Assembly (NCBI GenBank): GCA_948442365.1
Contig: CAOJRU010000019.1
Coordinates: forward strand, 1 to 33,995
DNA length: 33,995 bases
Source: an uncultured Clostridium sp.
GTDB taxonomy: Bacteria > Bacillota > Clostridia > TANB77 > CAG-508
Reading direction: 5' to 3'
The position numbers were made by a program, and so were the translations under genes. Positions 8,908-18,097 of this stretch are shown in pieces. The notes beneath the pieces were generated by a model. It did not search any database. It was given only the letters and a program-made list of their open reading frames with translations, and was not told where the DNA came from. Each line of letters begins with the position of its first letter. Position 1 is the first letter of the stretch.

Positions 8908-9738
8908 TTATTCCACCGCTATACAAATTTCGCAATAATCTTCATAATAAATTTCCAATCCAGGATACCCTGAAAGCAAATAATATTCTGAATTTGGCAA
9001 CCAGCTGTCATAAATACTTTTGTCCACCTTTAGTATATCAATCTGTTCATGATTTGGTACATGAAAACAAGCCCATTTTGCTTTGGGAAGTTTTACTTCT
9101 ACAAAATCTTCTCGTGGTGTCTTACCTAATATGTAATATTTCCCTTTTCCTGTATGTTCACTTTTATTAAAAATTGGTTGATAAATTCCATAATATAATT
9201 GTTTTCCTTTTGCATGATTAATGATAAAATTCTTCGTTCCATCTTTTTCTATCTTCTCATACAAATCTCGAATTGCCTTGCTGTCCGATTCTTCTATAAT
9301 TCCCGTTGTTTTTCCATAAAAGATCTGTTCTTCCTTCTCTACAATTCGGTATTTTAATTCTTTTCGTCCCTTTATCGCTGGATTAAATTCCATTTTAGGA
9401 AAATAACATATTTCTGTATCACTATTTCTAAAATTAGCAGGAGATTGCCCCTGCATTTTTTTAAAAGCATTCGAAAAAGAAACTGGCGAGTCATAACGAT
9501 ACTTGATGGCTATATCAATAATTTTATGGTCTGTTTTTCGTAATTCTTCTGCAGCTTTACTTAATCTTCTCTTTCTTATGTAATCTGTTATCGTTATATT
9601 CGTTAAAAAAGTAAAAATTCTTTGCATCGTATACGAAGAGGTCCCAATTACTTTTGCCAATTCCTTATAATCTATGTCTTTTTCTAAGTTTTTTTCTATC
9701 GTATCAATTAATTTGTTTAAACTATCATAATAATTCAC
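8908..9738 (-). CDS. AraC-family regulator with GyrI-like effector-binding domain
   Basis: Transcription activator of the Rob/SoxS type, 276 residues. The start is GTG at 9736-9738 after AAAGGGA, giving the typical beginning MNYYDSLNKLIDTIEKNL; an upstream TTG would overlap the preceding gene. Residues about 5-105 hold two helix-turn-helix motifs (KELAKVIGTSSYTMQRIF; IIDIAIKYRYDSPVSFSNAF) followed by QGQSPANFR. The remaining part, from about 125 (KYRIVEKEEQIFYGKTTGI), matches the GyrI-like small-molecule-binding domain of multidrug regulators. Its place right after one ABC pair and before another suggests it senses a toxic compound and activates the exporters (inference). Confidence 0.88.
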   Translation of the reverse strand: MNYYDSLNKLIDTIEKNLEKDIDYKELAKVIGTSSYTMQRIFTFLTNITITDYIRKRRLSKAAEELRKTDHKIIDIAIKYRYDSPVSFSNAFKKMQGQSPANFRNSDTEICYFPKMEFNPAIKGRKELKYRIVEKEEQIFYGKTTGIIEESDSKAIRDLYEKIEKDGTKNFIINHAKGKQLYYGIYQPIFNKSEHTGKGKYYILGKTPREDFVEVKLPKAKWACFHVPNHEQIDILKVDKSIYDSWLPNSEYYLLSGYPGLEIYYEDYCEICIAVE

Positions 9739-9754
9739 GTTGATTCCCTTTCTA

Positions 9755-11386
9755 TTAATATCGATTAACAATCCTATCTACTTGCCCACCTTTTAAATAA
9801 ATAATTTTATCAGAAGTAGCAATCGTAGACTTTCGATGTGCAATAATAATTACAGTACTTGTCTTAGAAATATGGTCAATAATTTTTTGTATCATATTCT
9901 CTGTCTTCAAATCAATATTAGATGTTGGTTCATCAAAAATATAAATATTAGCATGATGTAAAATGGCACGAATAAAGGCAAGAATTTGCAATTCTCCATA
10001 CGACATTTCATTCGCTTTTATTTTTGTATCCAAACCTTCTGGCAACTTTTGGAATAATGGTTCTACTCCAATGCTTTTAGCAAGGCTCATGATTTGTTCA
10101 TCTGTTATTTCTTCATTTCCTAATCGTATATTATTTCTTATGGTATCTACAAAAATATATGGATTTTGAGAAATGTAAGAAATATTATTTCGCAAACTTT
10201 TGGTAGCTATTTTAGAAATGTCTTTATTTCCAATTAATATTTTTCCACTTTGTATCTCATATAATCGCATTAACACATTTACTAATGTACTTTTTCCAGC
10301 TCCCGTTCTTCCAGCTATGGTTACTTTGGAGCCCTCTTTTATGATAAAAGATATATTTTCTAAAACAGTTTCTTTTTCATATTTCATACTGACATTTTGA
10401 AATTCAATATCCCCTTTTACTGTATCAATTTCTTCACCAATTGTCAATTCTTCTGGGTCTTTTTCTTGCAAGACTTCTTGAATTCTTCGATACGATACCA
10501 TACAATTTTGAATTTCCTCTAATTGATTACAAATTTCATTTAAAGGTCCTCTACTTTCCTTGATATAAAATAAAATTAAGTAAATACTACCAATCGATAT
10601 CGATGTATTGATATTTAAAGCATAATAAAGAACCGCATAAATTCCAGCAGCTTCTAATAAAGTCAAAATCCAATACGTAAAACTATGAAGAAGAATATAT
10701 CCTTTTCTAGCTTTTAATTCCTGATGAAATAGCTGATTTACTCCTTCTATGTTTCTCTCTTGCAATTGATATAAATACGTTAATTTATTTCCATTAAAGA
10801 ACTCTGAAAATTTCTTATTTTCTTCATCTCTTTTCTTCATCCACTTTTGTGTGAAATTACCTAATTGTTTCGTGAATTTGTTGGTTGATAAGCCAATCGC
10901 ACAAATGGTAGCAAAACCTATCCATGCTAATGAAATATCAGCAAAAAACATCATAATCATAAGAAAAATCAAATAGATCATATTATTGATTATTACATTT
11001 AAAACCCCAAAAAATAGAGTCGATAGTTGAGATACATCATCGGTAAGTCTAGTATATAAATGAGCCGAGTTATATTTTTCAAAAGTTTTCATCTTAAAGT
11101 TTAATACTTTATCAAATAATTTTTCTCGAATGTCTTTTAATATTCTTGCCATTAATCGATTAACCATGATATTTCTTATATTTTTAAAAACAGCATAACC
11201 AATATGAATGGCTACATATACCATAGCTAATGTTACTAATATAGTTTCAACATTACTTGCTCGAAAATCAACTTCTAAAATCTTTTTCATAACAAAAGGA
11301 TGGATCGTTCCCAAAACATTACATAAAATTAATATCGTACTAATTCCAATGTACGATTTTCCATATTTTTTTATTACGTCTTTTAT
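9755..11386 (-). CDS. ABC exporter half-transporter (ATPase-competent partner), probable ATA start
   Basis: Partner of the 11383-13122 gene. From the first common start codon (TTG at 11314) the protein would lack its first membrane helix. The same frame is open upstream through KDVIKKYGKSYIGISTILIL to an ATA at 11384-11386 that overlaps the previous TAA as ATAA, 10 bases after GGAGG. That start gives 543 residues, closer to the usual 570-580. In this numbering: Walker A GRTGAGKST (359-367), degenerate signature MSYGE (461-465), Walker B IYIFDE with E486, and H-loop H517. Translational coupling with the upstream gene is likely. The ATA start is inferred; the family assignment is firm. Confidence 0.85.
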   Translation of the reverse strand: MKDVIKKYGKSYIGISTILILCNVLGTIHPFVMKKILEVDFRASNVETILVTLAMVYVAIHIGYAVFKNIRNIMVNRLMARILKDIREKLFDKVLNFKMKTFEKYNSAHLYTRLTDDVSQLSTLFFGVLNVIINNMIYLIFLMIMMFFADISLAWIGFATICAIGLSTNKFTKQLGNFTQKWMKKRDEENKKFSEFFNGNKLTYLYQLQERNIEGVNQLFHQELKARKGYILLHSFTYWILTLLEAAGIYAVLYYALNINTSISIGSIYLILFYIKESRGPLNEICNQLEEIQNCMVSYRRIQEVLQEKDPEELTIGEEIDTVKGDIEFQNVSMKYEKETVLENISFIIKEGSKVTIAGRTGAGKSTLVNVLMRLYEIQSGKILIGNKDISKIATKSLRNNISYISQNPYIFVDTIRNNIRLGNEEITDEQIMSLAKSIGVEPLFQKLPEGLDTKIKANEMSYGELQILAFIRAILHHANIYIFDEPTSNIDLKTENMIQKIIDHISKTSTVIIIAHRKSTIATSDKIIYLKGGQVDRIVNRY

Positions 11387-13122
11387 GGTAATTCCCCCTC
11401 CTTTTCTAATTGAGCTAACTCTTGATATAATTTATTATTTTGTAATAATTCTTCATGACTTCCTCTGGCTTGTATTTGTCCATTACTTAACACATATACA
11501 CAGTCCATATTTTGCATCATACTTATTTTATTAGAGACCACTATTAATGTATGATTCCCAACTTCTTGTTCAATTGCCTCTAATACTTTTTTCTCTGTTT
11601 CACTATCTAATGCAGAAAGACTATCATCAAAGATATTAACTTCTCTTGTTTCTAGTAAGGTTCGTGCAATTTGAATTCTTTGTTTTTGCCCTCCTGAAAC
11701 TTTAGCACCATTTTCCCCTAGAGTGGTTTCTAATTTTTCTTCCATTTTTTCAACATCTTCTAATAATTGTGATTTAGCCATTACCGCTTTAATCGTTTCT
11801 TCTTCTTTTTCCTGTTTCATATCAATATTATTTTTAATATTTTCATCTAAGATAATACTTTTTTGCATGGCATATCCAATTTTGGTGAAAATACTCTCTC
11901 TATTATATTCCTGTATATCGATTCCATTTATTTTTACGGTATTCTTAGGTACTTCATAAAATCCTGCCAAAATATTCATTAAAGTTGTTTTTCCTGCTCC
12001 TACTTGTCCCACAATTCCTATTTTTTCCCCTTGTGATATTTGCATGTTGATGTCTTGAAGAGCTGGTTTCATGTTTTCAGCATATTGATAGGTCAAATGA
12101 TTCATTTCTATTTTTTGAATTTCTTTTAATTCTTTTCCTTCTTGACTATAAGTTTCTAAATGGAAGAAATAGTTATATCTTCTTTTCGATTGCTTAAAAT
12201 AAGCTATTCCATTTAATAGCGGTTCAATGGCATTGGTTATCTCAGATAATGCTACACTAATACAAGAAATATACACCGTTAAATCACCAATAGTAATCGT
12301 GTTTTTTTGTATTAAATAAATACCAACTACAAAACCTAAACTATAACAAGTAGCATATAAAATATTGATGACATTGCTGATCTTATTTTTTACAATACCT
12401 ATTTGATAATCTGCTAAATAATTTTGGTGATTGATTTTTTCAAATTTCTCTTTTTGGTGTTGTTGTTCATTGTATAATTTTATTAAGGAAAATCCTGATG
12501 TATTTTGCTCAATGGTATTGGATAATTCTACATTCACCTTTCTTGCTTTTTCAATTTCTTTCTCTAATTTTTGATACAGTTTAATGATCCAAATTACAGC
12601 AAGTGGTATACATGGCACTACACTTAATGCTAATATCGGATTAACATTTTTCCCAATCATAGCAATTCCAATCACAGGTGCAATAAATAATCTTGTGGTA
12701 TTAAAAAATTGATTCCCAAAAAATCTACGTATCATCAATAGCTCATTTGACAAATAGGCTAAATAAGCTCCTTTTTCTTCTTTGTCATAGTATTCTGGCT
12801 TTATATATTGTAAATGTTCTACTACCTTTTTTCTTAAATAAGTATCTGATATTCTTGCTCTTCTAAAATATAAAGCTCGGTATATAATTCTGGGAATTAT
12901 CATAAGAATAGAATATAGTATCAATTTATACACATAACCCATTATCACTTCTTTTTGTATGTTTCCTTCTAATAGTAAGTCTAATATTTCTCCTAATATA
13001 CTCGGTATTTTGTATAATATATAAATACAGATAGCATGAAAAACCATTCCTAAGAAATAACTTGGAAATGTTCTTTTTAGTTCATCCCTAAATATTTTGT
13101 GATTTTTCTCATTTGTTTTCAT
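11383..13122 (-). CDS. ABC exporter half-transporter (degenerate Walker B partner)
   Basis: The 579-residue protein has a membrane domain (about 20-300) and a nucleotide-binding domain with Walker A GQVGAGKTT (372-380), consensus signature VSGGQ (475-479), Walker B VNIFDD with Asp500 in place of Glu, and Asn531 in place of the H-loop His (VVSNKIS). These losses are matched by a complete catalytic set and a degenerate signature in the downstream partner, so the two form an asymmetric heterodimer. Its TAA overlaps the next gene's probable start. A REP-like palindrome separates it from the preceding pair. Substrate unknown. Confidence 0.9.
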   Translation of the reverse strand: MKTNEKNHKIFRDELKRTFPSYFLGMVFHAICIYILYKIPSILGEILDLLLEGNIQKEVIMGYVYKLILYSILMIIPRIIYRALYFRRARISDTYLRKKVVEHLQYIKPEYYDKEEKGAYLAYLSNELLMIRRFFGNQFFNTTRLFIAPVIGIAMIGKNVNPILALSVVPCIPLAVIWIIKLYQKLEKEIEKARKVNVELSNTIEQNTSGFSLIKLYNEQQHQKEKFEKINHQNYLADYQIGIVKNKISNVINILYATCYSLGFVVGIYLIQKNTITIGDLTVYISCISVALSEITNAIEPLLNGIAYFKQSKRRYNYFFHLETYSQEGKELKEIQKIEMNHLTYQYAENMKPALQDINMQISQGEKIGIVGQVGAGKTTLMNILAGFYEVPKNTVKINGIDIQEYNRESIFTKIGYAMQKSIILDENIKNNIDMKQEKEEETIKAVMAKSQLLEDVEKMEEKLETTLGENGAKVSGGQKQRIQIARTLLETREVNIFDDSLSALDSETEKKVLEAIEQEVGNHTLIVVSNKISMMQNMDCVYVLSNGQIQARGSHEELLQNNKLYQELAQLEKEGELP

Positions 13123-13151
13123 TGGTATTTTCCTTTCTTCATGTTATCAAA

Positions 13152-13184
13152 GTTGCCATTTAAACTTAGGAAACCAGTGGCAAC
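13152..13184. repeat. REP-like palindrome, family A
   Basis: GTTGCCA (13152-13158) and TGGCAAC (13178-13184) enclose TTTAAACTTAGGAAACCAG. It begins 8 bases after the stop of the 13192-14946 gene. It differs from 16809-16841 by one inner base and by a matched change of both end bases (G..C against A..T), so pairing is kept. Confidence 0.85.
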
Positions 13185-13191
13185 GTTTAAA

Positions 13192-14946
13192 TTATCCTAA
13201 ACTTTCATAATAAGAATCATACAATTTTGAATAATAGCCTCCTGCTTGTACTAATTCCTTGTGATTTCCTTGTTCTATAATTTTTCCATTATACAATACA
13301 ATAATTTTATCTACCTTTACAATGGTTGATAAACGATGAGCAATAAAAATAGAGGTTTTATTTGATGATATTCTCTCGATTGATTTTTGTATTAAACTTT
13401 CTGTATAGGTATCTATGTTTGCAGTTGCTTCATCTAAAATAAAAATATCTGGTTCATGGGCAAATACTCTAGCAAACGCTAACAGCTGCTTTTGTCCTGC
13501 TGAATAGGAACTACCTCTTTCTTTTGCTATCTCCTCCATTCCTTTTGGTAAATCTTCTACAAATTCATTAGCAGAAGCTAAATCAATTGCTTTTTTTACT
13601 ACTTCCTCTTCTAAGTTTCTGTTTAGTCGTATATTATCTTTGATACTTTTAGCAAAGATGAATGGATCTTGTAAAATCGTTCCTATATGACTTCTTAAAC
13701 TTCGTAAATTAATTTGCTGAATGTTAATACCATCGATTAAGATTTCACCTTTTTGAATGTCATAAAAACGATTAATGAGATTCGTAATAGTTGTTTTGCC
13801 AGATCCCGTTTTTCCAACAAAAGCTATACTTTGTCCTGGTTCAATGGTAAAGCTTACATCTTCTAATACCCAATTTTTGTTATCATAAGAAAACCAAACA
13901 TGTTTAAATTCTATTTTTCCTTCTAACTTTTTTAATTCTTTTCCTGTTTCAAAATCTTCTAAATATTGTCTTTCCTCTAAAATATCATATACTTTATTAA
14001 TAGAAACAAATGCTTCTTGAACCGTTTCTATGTTCTCTACAATTCTTGTGATGGGTTCGAACAATTTATTTATATACGTAGTAAATACATAAATAAATCC
14101 TATTTCTAAATCAATGCCAAACCAATGATGCATACATGCCCAAATAATAATAGCAATAACACTATTTTCTAAAAACGTCATAATACCTGGTAATAAAGCT
14201 TGTATAATTCCTTCTGTTCCTCTTGTATCACGATATGTTTTGGTATAATTTTCTAATTCTCTTTGTTTTTCATTTTGAATGTTGAAAATCTTGATAATTT
14301 TAGCTCCATAAATAGATTCTGCTAAAAAAGTATTTAAATGAGTTCTTATAATTTTAGCTTTATCATAAATCTTATTTAACATTTTCGTTAAAGTATAAGA
14401 GAAAAATATAATAAATGGTATTGCCATAAATGCCATCATACTTAAATTAATGCTAATGTATATCATAACTCCCATAATTGCAATAATCATAATTATGTCT
14501 TTTAAAAAGGTGGCTATTACTTCTTTAAATAAGGTGGATATATCTTCTATATCATTGGTAATTCTTACAAATAATTTACCAGCTGAAGTCTTGTCATGAA
14601 AAGGAATATTAGCATTTTGTGTATAACGAAATAATCGATTACGTAAAGAATATATGATTTCTTCTCCCATTCGATTAGTTGTTGCAATGGCAATAAAATC
14701 AATAGCATTACTAATAACTACTAAGGCAAGATAAATAAAACCAATCCTAGTAATTGTTAAAAATCCTTGTTGGACGATTCCTTTTGTTAAATATTGATCG
14801 ATCACAATTTCTACTAGATAAGGTCTTATAATTTCTATGATAGCTACGAAAAGAGATAATATGGATACAATTACAATTGTTTTTTTATGTGGTTTAGCTA
14901 AATCATATGTCCTTTTTAAAGTTTTATTTTTCATAATTAATCTCAT
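13192..14946 (-). CDS. ABC exporter half-transporter (ATPase-competent partner)
   Basis: A 584-residue partner of the 14986-16722 gene, 39 bases downstream of it. It has a membrane domain (about 20-310) and a nucleotide-binding domain with Walker A GKTGSGKTT (378-386), Q-loop LQDPFIF, degenerate signature YSAGQ (481-485), Walker B IFILDE with E506, and H-loop H537 (FIAHRLSTI). Four residues inside there is a second possible start (MKNKTLKR); both are within reach of AAGGAAGGA. The sequence resembles the TM287/288 and LmrCD group of heterodimeric multidrug exporters. Substrate cannot be told from sequence. Confidence 0.92.
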   Translation of the reverse strand: MRLIMKNKTLKRTYDLAKPHKKTIVIVSILSLFVAIIEIIRPYLVEIVIDQYLTKGIVQQGFLTITRIGFIYLALVVISNAIDFIAIATTNRMGEEIIYSLRNRLFRYTQNANIPFHDKTSAGKLFVRITNDIEDISTLFKEVIATFLKDIIMIIAIMGVMIYISINLSMMAFMAIPFIIFFSYTLTKMLNKIYDKAKIIRTHLNTFLAESIYGAKIIKIFNIQNEKQRELENYTKTYRDTRGTEGIIQALLPGIMTFLENSVIAIIIWACMHHWFGIDLEIGFIYVFTTYINKLFEPITRIVENIETVQEAFVSINKVYDILEERQYLEDFETGKELKKLEGKIEFKHVWFSYDNKNWVLEDVSFTIEPGQSIAFVGKTGSGKTTITNLINRFYDIQKGEILIDGINIQQINLRSLRSHIGTILQDPFIFAKSIKDNIRLNRNLEEEVVKKAIDLASANEFVEDLPKGMEEIAKERGSSYSAGQKQLLAFARVFAHEPDIFILDEATANIDTYTESLIQKSIERISSNKTSIFIAHRLSTIVKVDKIIVLYNGKIIEQGNHKELVQAGGYYSKLYDSYYESLG

Positions 14947-14985
14947 TCCTTCCTTAAGTCACAAATCTGGTTGAAAAAAAATGGG

Positions 14986-16722
14986 TTATCTTATTTCTTC
15001 TTGGGAAGATTGCTTTTCATAAAATTTGCGATAAAGCCCTTGTTCTGTAATTAAATCTTTATGAATTCCTTTTTGTATAATCTCTCCTTCTTCTAAAACA
15101 ATAATTTCATCTGACTCTTTAATATCAGAGATACGGTTAGAAACAATAATACAAGTCTTATCTTTGGTTAATTCTTTTACATTTTCTAATACTTTCTCCT
15201 CTGTTTTATTATCCAAAGCGGAAAAAGCATCATCTAAAATAACAATATTGCTTCTTTGCAAGAAGGCCCTAGAAAGTATGACTCTTTGTTTTTGTCCTCC
15301 TGATAAGTCAACTCCTCTTTCACCAACAATTGTATCTATTCCATTTTTCATTTCTTGCATTTCATCTTTTAACATAGATTTCGTTGTGCTTTCTATAATT
15401 TCTTTGTGTTCATATCCTTCTTTAAATAATGTAATATTTTCTTTTAATGTAGTCGAAAATAGGAAATGTTCTTGTGTAATATAACAAATGTTATTTCGAA
15501 TTACTTCGGTTGGAATATCATTAATATCTTTTCCTCCAATGGTTATTTTTCCATCTGGAATGGTATACAATTTCATCAATAAGTTCATCAGTGTGGTTTT
15601 TCCACTTCCAATAGTTCCTATGATTCCTAAGGTTCTTCCTTGTGGTATTTTTAAATTAATATTTTTTAAAGCTACCTCTATTGTAGTTGGATAATTATAA
15701 CTTAAATTTTTAATTTCAATATCTCCTACTAAATTCTCTTTAGTTTCTATATTTTTTAAATTAATTTTTTCCCTTTCTAATTGAAAAATAGAATCGACTT
15801 TTTTATAGGAAATTTGTGCTCTTTTATATTTTGATATGAGTCCTGGTAACCAACAAACTGGTCCATAAAATAATCCAATATATCCATTAAAAGCAGTAAA
15901 TTCTCCTATTGTTATTTCTCCCTTTACTACTAATTTACTTCCAAATAATAAGGCAAGAGCATAACAAATACCAAATCCCAAATTAATAGTGGTTGATAAA
16001 AGTGTTGAATGTGTATCTACTAGATTATTACTTCTTTTTAGTAAATTATTTTTATTCATAAATTCTTTTAATTGATGATATTCTCCTGCATAAGCTTTTA
16101 TGGTACGAATACTGTCTGTACTTTCTTGTACATATTCGGAAAGTTCTGTAAAATATTGTTGCGATTGTTTAAAACTCTTCTCTACTTGTTTTTTTATTTG
16201 TATTACTATAAAAGTTGTTATTATAATAGGACATATTGTTATTAATGTTAATTTCAGATTAACATTCGTTATCATTGTCCAAATGGCTATCATGGAAAGT
16301 ATAATAATTCGTATAGCATAAGACATCATACAAAAAAAGAAATGCCTAATCTCTGAAATATTTTTTGTAAAATATGCCATGAATTCGCCATTTTTTATAT
16401 TTTGCAAGTCTTTCATTTCTAATCTGATAAATTGAGAAAATATCTTGTCTTTTATTTCTTTTTCGAAGCTCCTAGATGTATAAGTTGCAATAGCTCTCCA
16501 TGGTAATCGTGTTATTAGATAGCTAATCGCAACTACTACTAAATAGAAAATATTTCTTATGATTTCTTGCTGATTTTGTTCCATATTCATCATAAGGTCC
16601 ACTATATTTCCTATTATTTTGGCAGGTAGCGTTATAATATACATATTAATACAAATAAATATGACTACTATTAAAATTAGGCCTCTATATTTTTTTATGG
16701 CTTGCTTTATTACCTTTTGCAT
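14986..16722 (-). CDS. ABC exporter half-transporter (degenerate Walker B partner)
   Basis: First gene of the ABC cluster, 578 residues, ATG after AAAGGAG. The membrane domain (about 12-300) precedes Walker A GTIGSGKTT (369-377), consensus signature LSGGQ (473-477), Walker B IVILDD with Asp498 in place of Glu, and Asn529 in place of the H-loop His (VSNRIS). As in the other two pairs, this subunit supplies the good signature and its neighbour the good Walker B and His. A promoter lies at 16751-16779. The cluster may extend through the AraC gene at 8908. Confidence 0.92.
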   Translation of the reverse strand: MQKVIKQAIKKYRGLILIVVIFICINMYIITLPAKIIGNIVDLMMNMEQNQQEIIRNIFYLVVVAISYLITRLPWRAIATYTSRSFEKEIKDKIFSQFIRLEMKDLQNIKNGEFMAYFTKNISEIRHFFFCMMSYAIRIIILSMIAIWTMITNVNLKLTLITICPIIITTFIVIQIKKQVEKSFKQSQQYFTELSEYVQESTDSIRTIKAYAGEYHQLKEFMNKNNLLKRSNNLVDTHSTLLSTTINLGFGICYALALLFGSKLVVKGEITIGEFTAFNGYIGLFYGPVCWLPGLISKYKRAQISYKKVDSIFQLEREKINLKNIETKENLVGDIEIKNLSYNYPTTIEVALKNINLKIPQGRTLGIIGTIGSGKTTLMNLLMKLYTIPDGKITIGGKDINDIPTEVIRNNICYITQEHFLFSTTLKENITLFKEGYEHKEIIESTTKSMLKDEMQEMKNGIDTIVGERGVDLSGGQKQRVILSRAFLQRSNIVILDDAFSALDNKTEEKVLENVKELTKDKTCIIVSNRISDIKESDEIIVLEEGEIIQKGIHKDLITEQGLYRKFYEKQSSQEEIR

Positions 16723-16750
16723 ATATTTCTCCTTTATTTTCTCTACCTAA

Positions 16751-16779
16751 AATGTATCACATCTTTTCTTTTTTATCAA
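16751..16779 (-). promoter_or_regulatory. Probable promoter of the ABC exporter cluster
   Basis: Minus-strand TTGATA (16774-16779), 17-base spacer ending TGA, then TACATT (16751-16756). The extended -10 TGn compensates for the weak hexamer. Confidence 0.45.
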
Positions 16780-16808
16780 TTGTTTTTGTAACTAAGTTTC
16801 CATTTTGT

Positions 16809-16841
16809 ATTGCCATTTAAACTTAGAAAACCAGTGGCAAT
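16809..16841. repeat. REP-like palindrome, family A
   Basis: ATTGCCA (16809-16815) and TGGCAAT (16835-16841) enclose TTTAAACTTAGAAAACCAG. It abuts the stop codon of the 16842-18029 gene. It is nearly identical to 13152-13184. Confidence 0.85.
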
Positions 16842-18029
16842 TTAAAAATTCTTATTTTTTAAGTAAACTAAATAATAAGCAATTGTTATTTGGAACAGCA
16901 TAAAAAATGCCGATAATCCAAGTATATAAGGAATTCCTAAAGGATACATGATACCCGCAAAATACAATCCAATAGAAGTTCCAATCGTTTTAGCAATATA
17001 TCGATAATTTGTAAAAATAATTTGATATTCATTTGGTACGCGATTTACATAGGGAGCATCTGTGACATTTTCATAGGCTGTTGATATTAAAATAGACCAA
17101 GTCATAGCAATCAAACAGCTTGTTAAATTATTTGATAAAAATGCCATTAAATACAACCAAAATCTAATACCAAATTTTATGGTTAAGGTTAGATAATCAT
17201 TTTTAGGAGTAAAGTATTTTAGGGCTAAAATGCCAATTACATCCGCTATTAGACCTACTATTAATAAATAATTCGTTGCATTCCCATCCGAAAATCCTAG
17301 TAAATTGGTAAGTATAAGCATTTTTAATCCTAAACCTGTATTCATAGCTGTTTCAGAAATTAAAACATATATAAAATATACACCCTGAATTTTATTTTTT
17401 ACCATATATTTAATACTTTCTCTTATCTTCATCCTTGACGGTTCTTCTACTACTGTGCTCCTTATATTTAATATGGTAATACAAGCTAATACTAAAAATA
17501 TAATCGAAATGGCTACACAGGTATTATAATTAATTGTTAGTCCTGCTATTGCTCTTCCTATAAATACTCCTCCTAGTAAAATTCCAATATCTTTGAATAT
17601 ATATTCTACTAATTTTCGTTTGCTATATAATTTATTATCTTTTTTTATAGTTACAATTAACGGATAAATACTGATAATAATAAGATTTTCTAAAATGGCA
17701 TCTAAAATAATTGATACTTCTATAATCGTATTGTAACCTGTATGGTTTAGAAATGCTAGTATCACTAAATTGATTGCTTTTAAAAATATAGCTACTGTAA
17801 TCACTTTTTTAATATTTTTTAGCGATACTTTTTTAGCAAATAGAATAAGAGCTATCACGCAAAATAAACCAGATACACTTAAAATCTGGCTTATTCTGGC
17901 TACATCCAAACTATTGTCTTGTAACCATAATTGCTTAAAATTTGTCCACAATCCTATAGATATACTAAAAAATGCTAGCATGACTAATATTTTATTTTCT
18001 TCTTTTAATTTTGCAAATTTTTCTCCCAT
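16842..18029 (-). CDS. MFS-type membrane transporter
   Basis: A 395-residue polytopic protein with about 12 hydrophobic segments. It starts MGEKFAKLKEENKILVMLAF and has a short basic loop after helix 6 (RMKIRESIKYMVKNK), the usual break between two six-helix halves. The fold and length fit the major facilitator superfamily; the motif is too weak to name the substrate. It lies just upstream of the ABC cluster, so it may belong to the same export locus, but hairpins sit on both sides. It follows fhs by 68 bases that include the family B repeat. Confidence 0.75.
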   Translation of the reverse strand: MGEKFAKLKEENKILVMLAFFSISIGLWTNFKQLWLQDNSLDVARISQILSVSGLFCVIALILFAKKVSLKNIKKVITVAIFLKAINLVILAFLNHTGYNTIIEVSIILDAILENLIIISIYPLIVTIKKDNKLYSKRKLVEYIFKDIGILLGGVFIGRAIAGLTINYNTCVAISIIFLVLACITILNIRSTVVEEPSRMKIRESIKYMVKNKIQGVYFIYVLISETAMNTGLGLKMLILTNLLGFSDGNATNYLLIVGLIADVIGILALKYFTPKNDYLTLTIKFGIRFWLYLMAFLSNNLTSCLIAMTWSILISTAYENVTDAPYVNRVPNEYQIIFTNYRYIAKTIGTSIGLYFAGIMYPLGIPYILGLSAFFMLFQITIAYYLVYLKNKNF

Positions 18030-18062
18030 TTTTTCATTTGTCCTTCTACTTTTTTACTCCAG

Positions 18063-18093
18063 ATTGCCAAAAAGATCCGTCCCTAATGGCAAT
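18063..18093. repeat. REP-like palindrome, family B
   Basis: ATTGCCA (18063-18069) and TGGCAAT (18087-18093) enclose AAAAGATCCGTCCCTAA. It starts 5 bases after the fhs stop. The core, on the minus strand GGGACGGATCTTTTTGG, resembles the GGGGACGG-type palindromes scattered in other Firmicutes genomes (recollection, not searched). Confidence 0.75.
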
Positions 18094-18097
18094 ATGA

